64,000 nucleotides of DNA from Vibrio pelagius (lineage in GTDB: Bacteria > Pseudomonadota > Gammaproteobacteria > Enterobacterales > Vibrionaceae). A model generated the notes under the pieces. That model did not search any database and was not told the DNA's origin. It was given only the letters and a program-made list of their open reading frames with translations. This document shows, one piece after another, positions 48,215-57,325 of this stretch (the first letter of the stretch is position 1; each line of letters begins with the position of its first letter). The stretch lies in contig NZ_AP025503.1 of the NCBI RefSeq assembly GCF_024347575.1, positions 1,798,001 through 1,862,000 on the forward strand, written 5' to 3'. The translations under genes and the position numbers were made by a program.

Positions 48215-49084
48215 ATGGTTAATATTTGTTTAGCTGACATTGATTTAGGTGAAGTTGCTATAAATTCCGTTGAGTGTGGCTTACAATGGGGACATGAGTT
48301 GTACTTTATCAAGAGCATCATTTTGAGCGCCAAATTTACCTATCTTACTTGGAAAATTAATACCAGCAGCCCAGCTGAAAAGTTGGTGATGCTTTTACTC
48401 GCAGACAATGCCGATGATGAAGGCTACGCAACGATTGAACTTAACAGAGCTTCTGCGCTGACGGCCCTATCTGTTTTTGGATTAGCGGACTGCTTGAAAG
48501 CCCTAGTCGACAATGGTTGGCTAGATAAAGTGAAAGTCGAGCGCAGAGACAATCAAGAAATTCACGTGTTTAAGATGCTGCTGGAACAAGAGCAACCAAC
48601 ACAACCGGTCAACTCCATTCCAGTTTATTCACCTGCACCTGCACCTGCACCTGCACCTGCACCGAAATATCAGCCTGCTCCAGCGCAAATGCAAGTGATG
48701 TCGACCTCCCCTCGCCCACAAAGCCGGGGGGGAATGAACGGCAACACAATTTCGACTCACGATCTGGACGAAGAGAACATTCCATCTTGGGCTGAACGTG
48801 CATTTAAGTTTTCCGGATTGTCCGGTGACCATAATCTAATATGGAAGAAGTTTGTCCTTTGGTACAAAGCCAAAGCCAATGAATTAATGCCAATATCTCG
48901 AATTGAATCTAAGTTGCAGTACTGGCTAGTTAACGAGAAGCAAAATGAAAGACAACAACCGAAAACCGCTCAATATTCAGGAACTTCAGGACAAACTCAA
49001 GGAAATGGGTATCGACAAAAGCTTAGCCCATCTGAGCGCTTCAGGCAGCAACTCATCCAGAAAGGCAAAAAACCAACTTTCTGA
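48215..49084 (+). CDS. Lambda O/DnaT-like replication protein
   Basis: A 289-residue protein. Residues about 45-130 are a winged-helix domain of the phage replication O type (SSPAEKLVMLLLADNADDEG start), then a Pro/Ala linker made of CACCTG codon repeats and a C-terminal DnaT-like domain (IPSWAERAFKFSGL...IWKKFVLWYKAKANELMPISRIESKLQYWL). The first 28 residues are unusual; a TTG at 48299 (GGGG ahead) may be the true start. It overlaps the lambda P-like gene by 140 bp. It could help load the replicative helicase, but Vibrio is known to use DciA, so its role is uncertain. Confidence 0.65.
   Translation: MVNICLADIDLGEVAINSVECGLQWGHELYFIKSIILSAKFTYLTWKINTSSPAEKLVMLLLADNADDEGYATIELNRASALTALSVFGLADCLKALVDNGWLDKVKVERRDNQEIHVFKMLLEQEQPTQPVNSIPVYSPAPAPAPAPAPKYQPAPAQMQVMSTSPRPQSRGGMNGNTISTHDLDEENIPSWAERAFKFSGLSGDHNLIWKKFVLWYKAKANELMPISRIESKLQYWLVNEKQNERQQPKTAQYSGTSGQTQGNGYRQKLSPSERFRQQLIQKGKKPTF
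48630..48663 (+). repeat. CACCTG tandem repeat in the linker
   Basis: Five full copies of CACCTG and a partial sixth. It codes for a Pro-Ala repeat. Slippage by one unit keeps the frame (6 bp), so it could change linker length but not switch the gene off. Confidence 0.9.
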
Positions 49085-49763
49085 TCCTGAGCCTGCTGTT
49101 ACTCCAGAAGTTCTGCCGGCCGCTGCTTCGCCCTCGGCACCTGTTGTTGAGTCAAATACAGGATCTAATCAACAAGTACCCGTTGTTGACCAAGATCCGG
49201 CTGATCTGGAGCTGTCTGACTGGTGCATCCATGTCTTTGGTTCTTTCCTAAGTGTGTATGAAACGCAGTGGGAGTATCAATACGGCAGTGAGCCAAGCGG
49301 CAAGTTCATCGAGTTCGCTAATACCATCGACTCAGACGGGTTGAATCGCGTACTGATGCACTGCCATGAGCGTATTCAACTGGGTAACAGCTGGCCTCCT
49401 CAAATGGGTGAGTTGTGGATCTTAAAAGATTCACTGACAGAAGAAGAGCTATTGGATAGCCGCATTCGTGTATTGTCGCGCTCTGCTATCAACCCAATTG
49501 AAAAATGGCTGATTCAGAACAAGCTATACGACTTGAAACGCACGGCTGAGAACAAGCTTGATGCCTTGTTTAAGAAGTACTACTTGGAAGCGAAAAGACT
49601 TGATGAGAAAGGCATGCTTCATACTGAACTGCCACAACATTTACTGGCTGCTAACTCAGTGAAGAACCTCAACGACTTGAAACGTGAAGAGTACGAAGAG
49701 AAGCACGGTAAGGCTCTGAACCCGAGAATCCAACAGATTCTAGACAGTAAAAAGTCTCGCTAG
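48945..49763 (+). CDS. Lambda P-like replicative helicase loader
   Basis: A 272-residue protein. Residues about 85-150 contain the pattern of phage lambda P proteins (QWEYQYGSEPSG...WPPQMGELWILKD); an N-terminal low-complexity linker and a C-terminal helical region with a basic end (KHGKALNPRIQQILDSKKSR) follow. P proteins bind DnaB helicase. The gene overlaps the preceding O/DnaT-like gene in another frame for 140 bp, so both frames of that stretch encode protein. It is followed by a terminator at 49844. Confidence 0.6.
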   Translation: MKDNNRKPLNIQELQDKLKEMGIDKSLAHLSASGSNSSRKAKNQLSDPEPAVTPEVLPAAASPSAPVVESNTGSNQQVPVVDQDPADLELSDWCIHVFGSFLSVYETQWEYQYGSEPSGKFIEFANTIDSDGLNRVLMHCHERIQLGNSWPPQMGELWILKDSLTEEELLDSRIRVLSRSAINPIEKWLIQNKLYDLKRTAENKLDALFKKYYLEAKRLDEKGMLHTELPQHLLAANSVKNLNDLKREEYEEKHGKALNPRIQQILDSKKSR

Positions 49764-49843
49764 ACTAGTTAGTTGTAATAGAGCTAGCTCCTTACAATAA
49801 ACTTAGCTGTTCGCAATAAACTCGCTACTAAAAGCCCAAATAC

Positions 49844-49875
49844 AAAAACGCCAGCAATTACGCTGGCGTTTTTAT
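49844..49875. terminator. Bidirectional terminator
   Basis: AACGCCAGC / GCTGGCGTT with A and T runs, between the convergent P-like gene and the barrel protein gene. Confidence 0.88.
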
Positions 49876-49944
49876 TAATTCGTTGTTTTTGGTGCTGTTC
49901 TAATCGAAAGCGCCAAAATGACGACTCACTGCTATAGAAAAATC

Positions 49945-50439
49945 TTACAGTAGGTGGATTGTCGCGTTTAGCGTGAATACACCTGAGTCATCGTCTTTCA
50001 TCTTGAAGTTCTGGTAGCTTGCACCAACAGATAGTGGGCCAAAGATGAAGTACTCTGCACCAACACCGTACATGATATCAACATCGTCTTGCTTGAAAGA
50101 ATCGCCCTTCAGCTCGTAAGAGTGCAGACCGCCTTTCGCGTAAACGTGTAGAGGGCCGAAGTCGATGCTTGGTTTAATAGCTAGGTATGCCGTGCTTGCA
50201 TCCATGTTCTGAACGGTACGGTTACCGTACTTAACGCTATCGAAAGAACCTAGATCCCAGTAACCCGCTTCTACACCGATGATAGGTAGAATACCAGTAC
50301 CTACGTGGATACCAACTGCCGTTTCTTTCTCGTTGCCTAGTGAGTTTTGGCCACCCATTACGCCACCGTATAACCATGAATCAGCCATCGCTGTTGAAGA
50401 TGCACCTAGCAGAGCTAGCGCTAATAACGTTTTTTTCAT
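49945..50439 (-). CDS. Small outer-membrane beta-barrel protein
   Basis: A 164-residue protein with signal peptide MKKTLLALALLGASSTAMA and then an eight-stranded-barrel-like pattern ending in an aliphatic/aromatic strand (GVFTLNATIHLL). It resembles the small OmpA/OmpW-size or YfaZ-type barrel proteins. The start is the ATG at 50439, which gives a correct signal peptide; the open frame goes up to 50487. Function unknown. Confidence 0.75.
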   Translation of the reverse strand: MKKTLLALALLGASSTAMADSWLYGGVMGGQNSLGNEKETAVGIHVGTGILPIIGVEAGYWDLGSFDSVKYGNRTVQNMDASTAYLAIKPSIDFGPLHVYAKGGLHSYELKGDSFKQDDVDIMYGVGAEYFIFGPLSVGASYQNFKMKDDDSGVFTLNATIHLL

Positions 50440-50574
50440 ACTTGACCTTCTCGTCCTAGCGACGCTTAAGTGGTAAATGATTGCCACTAAAACGTCTTTT
50501 TGTAATTACTATCCAATTAACAAGAAAATAAGCAAGATTCATACCTAAACCTTGCTCGTTATCTCGCTCTATCC

Positions 50575-53500
50575 TTAACAAGCATCGATAGCGTTTTTAA
50601 CACGCTTATCCGATACTGGGTACGGCGTGCCAAGTTGCTGTGCGAAGAAGCTTACACGAAGCTCTTCTATCATCCAACGCACCTCTTTGACATTTTCTGG
50701 AACCGCGATCCCTTTTGGTACCTTATTCAGTAACTCTTTGTAGTCGTTCATTACTGATTCGACTTTAATCATGTGTAAGCGATCTTTGTTCGGGTCAATC
50801 GGCAGTTTTTCCATACGACGCTCAATCGCACGCATGTAACGTAGGATGTCCGGCAAACGCTTCCAACCACACTCAGTCGCAAAGCCCTTGAATATTAACC
50901 CTTCTATCTGCGCTTTGATATCCGACAAGGCAAATGCCATCGATAGATCAACACGCCCTTTCAGCTTTTTGTTGATGTTGAAAGCCGTGGTCAGAATGGT
51001 TTCAACTTGCTGAGCGATCTCTACAACCGTGTCACCAAGCTCTGCGCGAACGTGTTCTTTCAGTGCTTCAAACTGCTCTGGTTCCCAAACCAAACCGCCC
51101 TTCTCTTCGATAAGCTTATCGATACCACAAGCGATACAATCATCAATCAAATCAAGGACTTTACCGTAAGGGTTAAAGTACAGACCTAGCTTAGATTTGT
51201 TTGGCAGGTTCGAGTGTAGGTACTTAATTGGCGATGGTACGTTAAGTAAGATCAGACGACGCTGACCCGCTTTCATTGCTGAGATCTGCTCTTGCTCAGT
51301 TTCGAACAGTTTGATCTCTACGCTGTCTTTGGTATCCACTAACGCTGGGAAGGCTTTTACGTCGTAACCGCCACGTTTCTGTTGGTACACCTTAGGCAGT
51401 TCGCCAAAGCTCCACGTGTGAAGGTTCTGCTGCTCGATGTCGTCATCAGCCACTTTCGATAGTGTCTCTTGAACCTTGTCTTTCAAGCTCTCTTTCAGCT
51501 CGTGCAGTTCTTTGTGCTCTTTCAGCTTGCGGCGACGGTGGTCTACCGCGCGGAACGTTACTTTCAAGTGCTCTGGGATCTGGTCAAGTTTCCAATCATC
51601 ACGCACTACTTCAACACCTGTCATGCGACGCAGCTCTTTCTCAAGAGAATCGAGCAGCGGCGCTTCAAGTGGAGTTACTCGCGCAAGGAATGCATCTGCA
51701 TAGTTTGGCGCAGGCACAAAGTTACGCCGTAACGTCTTAGGTAGCGATTTGATAAGGCTAATGACAAGTTCTTGACGTAACCCTGGAATCTGCCAGTCAA
51801 AGCCACTCTGCTCTACTTGGTTCAGAATCGGCAGTGGTACGTGAACGGTCACACCATCGTTGTCATCGCCCGGCTCAAATTGATAGCTCAGTTTTAGCTT
51901 CAAACCATTTTGGTGCCAGAAGTTCGGGTAATCTAAATCGGTAACATGGCTCGCATCGCCACGGAACAGCATCGATTTCTCGAAGTTCAGTAGCTCAGGC
52001 GTCTGTTTGCTGGTTTTCTTCCACCACGTATCGAAGTGACGGCCAGAAACCACCTCTTCGCCAACGCGTTGGTCGTAGAAATCAAACAGCTCATCGTCAT
52101 CAATCAAGATGTCACGACGACGCGATTTATGCTCTAGCTCTTCCACTTCTTGCAGAAGCTTGCGGTTCTGTTTGAAGAAAGCGTGTTTGGTTTCCCACTC
52201 ACCTTCAACCAGTGCGCTGCGTACAAACAGTTCACGACTGACGGTCGGGTCAATCGCACCGTAATTCACAAGGCGCTTAGGTACGATTGGAATGCCGTAA
52301 AGCATCACTTTCTCGTGAGCCATGACCGCGGCTTGCTTCTTCGACCAATGTGGTTCGCTGTAGCTGCGCTTAATTAGGTGCTTAGCTAACGGTTCAATCC
52401 ACTCTGGCTGAATCTTTGCGATGATGCGACCCCAAAGTTTTGAAGTTTCCACCAGCTCAGCGGACATGATCCACTTTGGCTGCTTCTTAAACAGACCAGA
52501 CGCCGGGAAGATATGGAAACGAGCGTTACGCGCACCTTGGTACTCGTTCTTCTCTTGGTCTTTCATACCAACGTGCGATAGCAAGCCTGAAAGTAGCGAC
52601 TGGTGAATACCTTCGTAACTACCTGGTTCATCGTTAAGCTTGGTATCTAACTCACGCATCGCTTGGTGGATTTGGAAGTAGACATCTTGCCACTCACGAA
52701 TACGCAGGTAGTTCAGGTAATCTTGCTTACACTGTTTGCGGAACTGGTTGCTCGACAGCGCTTTTTGCTGCTTCTTGATGTAGTCCCACAGGTTCACAAA
52801 GGTGATGAAATCTGAGTCTTTATCGAAGAAACGCTTGTGCTTATCGTCAGACGACTGCTGTTTGTCAGACGGACGCTCACGCGGATCTTGAATCGACAAT
52901 GCAGACGCGATAACCATCACTTCGTGTAGACAGCGATTGTTAGGTGCTTCAATAACCATACGCGCTAAACGCGGGTCGATCGGCAGCTTAGATAGCTTAC
53001 GACCAATAGCGGTTAGCTTCTTAGTATCGTCACCTTGGTTCTTGTTCTTGCTGTTTGGTTTACCCGATGCAATCGCACCCAACTCTTCAAGCAGTCTTAC
53101 ACCATCTTGGATGTTGCGTTTGTCTGGCGCTTCTACAAATGGGAAGGCTTGGATATCACCTAGGCCAAGCGCCGTCATCTGTAGGATGACCGACGCTAGG
53201 TTGGTACGCAGAATCTCTGGATCAGTAAACTCTGGACGTGATTCGAAATCTTCCTCGGAGTAAAGACGAATACAGATACCTTCAGCCACACGACCACAAC
53301 GACCTTTACGCTGGTTAGCACTCGCTTGAGAGATAGGCTCAATCGGTAGGCGCTGCACTTTCGTACGGTAGCTGTAGCGACTGATACGCGCAGTACCTGG
53401 GTCGATTACATACTTGATACCCGGAACCGTTAGCGAGGTCTCCGCTACGTTGGTTGCCAGTACAATTCGACGCCCCGTGTGAGATTGGAAGATGCGGTTT

Positions 53501-54573
53501 TGCTCACCCGCTGACAAACGAGCATACAGAGGCACGATTTCAGTATCACGCAGGTTACGTTTATTCAGTGCATCTGCCGTATCACGAATCTCTCGCTCAC
53601 CGTTCATGAAGATCAGGATGTCACCTAAGCCTTCATCACATAGCTCATCAACCGCTTCGAAGATACCTTCCATTTGGTCGCGGTCAGAATCACTGTCTTC
53701 ACCACCGAGAGGGCGGTAGCGAGTTTCTACTGGGTACGTACGACCTGATACTTCAATGATTGGTGCATTATTGAAATGCTTAGAGAAGCGTTCAGGGTCG
53801 ATGGTTGCCGACGTGATGATCACTTTCAGATCAGGACGCTTTGGCAACAACTCTTTCAAGTAACCCATGATGAAATCGATGTTCAAGCTACGTTCGTGCG
53901 CTTCATCGATAATGATGGTGTCGTACTGGTTTAGATAGCGGTCGTGCTGAATCTCCGCCAGTAGAATACCATCGGTCATCAGTTTGATTTGAGTGTTGTC
54001 CGAGATTTGATCGTTAAATCGAACCTTATAACCCACAAACTCACCCAGTTGGGTTTCCATCTCTTCTGCAATACGGTTCGCTACCGAGCGCGCAGCTAGA
54101 CGACGTGGCTGAGTATGACCAATCAGGCCATAGCGACCGCGTCCAAGCTCAGAACAGATCTTAGGAAGTTGAGTTGTTTTACCTGAACCCGTTTCACCCG
54201 CCACGATCACCACTTGGTTCTCTTCAATTGCCTTAGCGATATCGTCGCGCTTTTGGCTTACTGGCAGGATTTCTGGGTATTCGATGGTTGGCTTTTGCGC
54301 AGCGCGCTGGGTTGCCGTCATCATCGATTGGGCAATATCTAGTGCAATCTCGTCAAAGACGGCGTGTTTCGATTTCTCGTTTTTAATTCGGCTAGCACCT
54401 GCAATTCGCTTACTCAGACGGAAGCGATCGCGCATCATACATTCTTTGAGCGCTTTACGAAGAGAGGCAGGTGTATTTTGGGAGGCCTTAGCCTTAGAAG
54501 CAGAATTCTTGTCTGCCGCGTCCGAACGTGCGGCGTCTTGATTCTTATCTGCTTTTTCCGGAGACGAAGTCAA
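50575..54573 (-). CDS. hrpA: ATP-dependent RNA helicase HrpA
   Basis: A 1332-residue DEAH-box helicase. Walker A GETGSGKTTQ (about residue 125), DEAH, SATI and the QRKGRCGRV motif VI are all there, followed by HA2, OB-fold and the DUF3418 C-terminal part found in HrpA (IEERMR-like helical region). It acts on stalled ribosomes and mRNA. The start is taken as TTG at 54573, which has AGGA six bases before it; the ATG at 54594 has no ribosome site and lies close to a predicted -10 (TACAAT near 54612). A start further upstream at 54684 would run into the promoter. Confidence 0.9.
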   Translation of the reverse strand: MTSSPEKADKNQDAARSDAADKNSASKAKASQNTPASLRKALKECMMRDRFRLSKRIAGASRIKNEKSKHAVFDEIALDIAQSMMTATQRAAQKPTIEYPEILPVSQKRDDIAKAIEENQVVIVAGETGSGKTTQLPKICSELGRGRYGLIGHTQPRRLAARSVANRIAEEMETQLGEFVGYKVRFNDQISDNTQIKLMTDGILLAEIQHDRYLNQYDTIIIDEAHERSLNIDFIMGYLKELLPKRPDLKVIITSATIDPERFSKHFNNAPIIEVSGRTYPVETRYRPLGGEDSDSDRDQMEGIFEAVDELCDEGLGDILIFMNGEREIRDTADALNKRNLRDTEIVPLYARLSAGEQNRIFQSHTGRRIVLATNVAETSLTVPGIKYVIDPGTARISRYSYRTKVQRLPIEPISQASANQRKGRCGRVAEGICIRLYSEEDFESRPEFTDPEILRTNLASVILQMTALGLGDIQAFPFVEAPDKRNIQDGVRLLEELGAIASGKPNSKNKNQGDDTKKLTAIGRKLSKLPIDPRLARMVIEAPNNRCLHEVMVIASALSIQDPRERPSDKQQSSDDKHKRFFDKDSDFITFVNLWDYIKKQQKALSSNQFRKQCKQDYLNYLRIREWQDVYFQIHQAMRELDTKLNDEPGSYEGIHQSLLSGLLSHVGMKDQEKNEYQGARNARFHIFPASGLFKKQPKWIMSAELVETSKLWGRIIAKIQPEWIEPLAKHLIKRSYSEPHWSKKQAAVMAHEKVMLYGIPIVPKRLVNYGAIDPTVSRELFVRSALVEGEWETKHAFFKQNRKLLQEVEELEHKSRRRDILIDDDELFDFYDQRVGEEVVSGRHFDTWWKKTSKQTPELLNFEKSMLFRGDASHVTDLDYPNFWHQNGLKLKLSYQFEPGDDNDGVTVHVPLPILNQVEQSGFDWQIPGLRQELVISLIKSLPKTLRRNFVPAPNYADAFLARVTPLEAPLLDSLEKELRRMTGVEVVRDDWKLDQIPEHLKVTFRAVDHRRRKLKEHKELHELKESLKDKVQETLSKVADDDIEQQNLHTWSFGELPKVYQQKRGGYDVKAFPALVDTKDSVEIKLFETEQEQISAMKAGQRRLILLNVPSPIKYLHSNLPNKSKLGLYFNPYGKVLDLIDDCIACGIDKLIEEKGGLVWEPEQFEALKEHVRAELGDTVVEIAQQVETILTTAFNINKKLKGRVDLSMAFALSDIKAQIEGLIFKGFATECGWKRLPDILRYMRAIERRMEKLPIDPNKDRLHMIKVESVMNDYKELLNKVPKGIAVPENVKEVRWMIEELRVSFFAQQLGTPYPVSDKRVKNAIDAC

Positions 54574-54785
54574 AGCGTGTCCTATTCTTTTCATTACATA
54601 AAACTTTGCGAATTGTAGCACACAAGGGCTAGAACAAGATAACGGAAAGCACCTTACGGATAGTACCCTTCTAGAGTTATTCAATTTTTTCGAACAACTT
54701 AAGCGAAACTATCGCCTTTTTAGCTTTCTTTGTTCCTCTATAATGCATCACATTACAAGAAAGCACTCATTCAAGGAAAACCATT

Positions 54786-55370
54786 ATGTCTCGTGTATTA
54801 GCCCTAAAATCAAGCATCCTAGGCGACTACTCTCAATCAACCAAACTGGTAGAAGAGTTCATCAAGAATGTAGACCAAGACAAACTGACGGTTCGCGACC
54901 TAGCTGCAAATCCACTTCCAGTGTTGGACTTTGCGGTAGCCACTGCGCTTCGCGCAACGGAAGATCTTTCTCAAGATCAGCAAGCGATTGTTGACCTATC
55001 TGATACGCTAATCGAAGAGATTAAAGCGGCAGATACGCTAGTGATTGCTGCACCTATGTACAACTTCACTATCCCAACTCAGCTGAAAAACTGGATTGAC
55101 CTAATTGCTCGTGCTGGCGTGACGTTCACTTACACAGAGAACGGCGTGAAAGGTCTAATCGAAGGTAAGAAAGCGATCGTGGTAACGACTCGTGGTGGCA
55201 TCCATAAAGACGCAGCAACTGACAGCATGACACCTTACCTGCGTACAGTACTTGGCTTCGTTGGCATTACAGATGTGGAATTTGTTTACGCAGAAGCACT
55301 AAACATGGGTGAAGACGCAGCAGCAAAAGGCATCTCAGAAGCGCAGAGCAAACTGGCTGAATTGGCATAA
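54786..55370 (+). CDS. azoR: FMN-dependent NADH-azoreductase
   Basis: A 194-residue flavodoxin-fold enzyme. The N-terminus [20 protein letters not shown], the FMN-binding motif [19 protein letters not shown] and TTRGGIH are typical of AzoR. It reduces quinones and azo compounds with NADH and probably protects against electrophilic stress. AAGG precedes the ATG at 54786. Divergent from hrpA; the hrpA/azoR arrangement is shared by other vibrios as I recall. Confidence 0.95.
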   Translation: MSRVLALKSSILGDYSQSTKLVEEFIKNVDQDKLTVRDLAANPLPVLDFAVATALRATEDLSQDQQAIVDLSDTLIEEIKAADTLVIAAPMYNFTIPTQLKNWIDLIARAGVTFTYTENGVKGLIEGKKAIVVTTRGGIHKDAATDSMTPYLRTVLGFVGITDVEFVYAEALNMGEDAAAKGISEAQSKLAELA

Positions 55371-55426
55371 GAGCACCCAACAACGTATGCGCGAACATCG
55401 AGCGTAGACGCTAAAAATTGCAATTA

Positions 55427-55452
55427 AAAAGCCTCATCACTATGAGGCTTTT
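55427..55452. terminator. Bidirectional terminator
   Basis: AAAAGCCTCAT / ATGAGGCTTTT between the convergent azoR and MipA/OmpV genes. Confidence 0.85.
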
Positions 55453-55472
55453 GTCGTAAAATCGGGTTGGAG

Positions 55473-56771
55473 TTAAAACTCATACTGGAAATAGATGGTG
55501 TTATAGTTACTGCCACCTTTGATGCGACCAAACTGTGACGCATTTTCGAAGATAGCCGAACGGTGATGCAGTGAATAACCAAACCACAGATTGTTGAGAT
55601 CACTCTTGCCGAACAGATCGCCTACATTGACATCAAACGAGAAGTCTAGGTAGTTCAATAGATGACTTGCCGTGTAGCCTTTGCGTTCCATTTCCGTCGC
55701 TTCAATATAAGTAATTGAATCGATGTATGACATACCTTCTGCCACACCAAAACGCCATTGAGTCGGCCAGTTGAAGGTGTAGTAAGCCTTAATTGCAACC
55801 ACATATTCCGTACTGCTTGATTGAACCTCTGAGCTCCAGTGGTGAACGATACCGGGCGTTAGATAAATATCTAACGGGAAACCAAATATCTCATCCGTCA
55901 GTGGATGACCGTAGAAGAATGAGGTCAGTTGGTTATTGAACTCATCTTTCTCGCGATTGAACTTCATGATATCGCCGATGTTTGATGGCGTTGCCCAACC
56001 GTGTGCCACGCGCAAATAAGCAGGGTTACTTAATCGTGGTTTGGGCGCTTTCTCTTTGTCATTGAAGAAACCGAAACCAACGTAAAATTCACCTTGATAG
56101 CGATCTTCAACAATCGACGATTGGTAGGCGTTATCATCTAGACGAGTGACACTCGTCGAACCAAGCAGGTACAAGTTGGAAACAACATGGTATTTGGCTT
56201 CAATGCCCACATTGAAATCGGCACCAGCACCTATAGACTTTCCATCGACTTCGTAATATTCAGTGTTAAAGTCTGCACTCTTATAACGAAGTGTCGCACT
56301 AGGTGTGAACTCCCAATCTCCAACCTCGTAGTACCCTTTGGCTCTAAAATTGCCATGAAAACGGTAAGAGTCATCAGCCATCAGTTCGGTTTCTAAGCGC
56401 CATTGATCATCCAGTTGATAGGTAAGCTGCGCACCAAAATCAGCGGTATCTCCCTCAATCGCATTCTGTTCAGATGCGGGAATGTCGATAAAGCGCATAC
56501 GCGAAATGGCGTTCAGTTGCCACTTTTCATCCTCTGACTCGAGCAGGTATGCCCCCATTTCTGTACCATCAATAAAGACATAATCATTTTTAAAAAACAG
56601 CATAGGTACAAACGAGCTTACCGTTTGATCGCCACCGGACGTGTCGTAGGGAATACTCGCCGTTCGATACATCGCGGCAATACCCCACTCCTGCTCTTCA
56701 ATCGCTACCGCATTACCACAGCTAAGTAGCGCGCCCGAGCTCATCATGGTTGCTATTAATTTATTCTTCAT
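55473..56771 (-). CDS. MipA/OmpV family outer-membrane protein
   Basis: A 432-residue protein with a signal peptide (MKNKLIATMMSSGALLSCGNAVA) and the WGIAAMYRTASIPY opening and repeated beta strands of MipA/OmpV proteins; it is longer than the usual 250-280 residues, with extra loops. The last residue is Phe, as expected for barrel assembly. It is probably an outer-membrane barrel. The role is unknown. Confidence 0.8.
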   Translation of the reverse strand: MKNKLIATMMSSGALLSCGNAVAIEEQEWGIAAMYRTASIPYDTSGGDQTVSSFVPMLFFKNDYVFIDGTEMGAYLLESEDEKWQLNAISRMRFIDIPASEQNAIEGDTADFGAQLTYQLDDQWRLETELMADDSYRFHGNFRAKGYYEVGDWEFTPSATLRYKSADFNTEYYEVDGKSIGAGADFNVGIEAKYHVVSNLYLLGSTSVTRLDDNAYQSSIVEDRYQGEFYVGFGFFNDKEKAPKPRLSNPAYLRVAHGWATPSNIGDIMKFNREKDEFNNQLTSFFYGHPLTDEIFGFPLDIYLTPGIVHHWSSEVQSSSTEYVVAIKAYYTFNWPTQWRFGVAEGMSYIDSITYIEATEMERKGYTASHLLNYLDFSFDVNVGDLFGKSDLNNLWFGYSLHHRSAIFENASQFGRIKGGSNYNTIYFQYEF

Positions 56772-56925
56772 TACTGTTTTTTTCTCTATTTATCCGATTT
56801 CTGCTAACGAATAAGTATTTCTTGACCAATTTTGGTTAACTAACTTAATTTTAAGTAACTAACTTTAGGTTTGATCGCCATTGATCGTTACAATGGCGAT
56901 CATCCTATGGTCAATTTAAAGTATT

Positions 56926-57288
56926 GTGAAAGTTTCCGAATTACAAAACATTATAAACCAGCTTCCGAACGATGCAGATCCTGACGTCGTTATGGGAGAG
57001 GCTTGGTTACCTGAAAGACTTATCGACACTACGCTCGATGGTGAGCTTCTTTTTCTTCAATTTGATAACGCTCCTGAAGAAACACAGGGAGACGAAGAAG
57101 GTCGTGGTTTTGTGGAGCACGAAGTTACCATGATCCGAGAAAAACTCGAACAAATACTTGATGCTCCCTCAGACACAAAAACAAAAGCCGACGCGATGCT
57201 GGCTCTATTTTTGATGGCGCATGAACTTTCTAGCTCGGAAGTTATCGAAATACTCGAAACACCCGAATCAGATAAAGACTCAATATAA
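56926..57288 (+). CDS. Hypothetical acidic protein, 120 aa
   Basis: Starts at GTG 56926. It is rich in Asp and Glu (about one residue in four) and has no signal peptide. Its stop is 38 bp ahead of the phosphatase gene on the same strand, so the two may be co-transcribed. No domain was recognised. Confidence 0.6.
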   Translation: MKVSELQNIINQLPNDADPDVVMGEAWLPERLIDTTLDGELLFLQFDNAPEETQGDEEGRGFVEHEVTMIREKLEQILDAPSDTKTKADAMLALFLMAHELSSSEVIEILETPESDKDSI

Positions 57289-57325
57289 CTATAGAATCGT
57301 CCACCACCTCGATTTTAGGAACACT

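Noticed and set aside
48599..48832. Minus-strand frames with VQVQVQ-like repeats opposite the CACCTG repeat
   Set aside because: They are the antisense reading of the Pro-Ala repeat in the O/DnaT-like gene.
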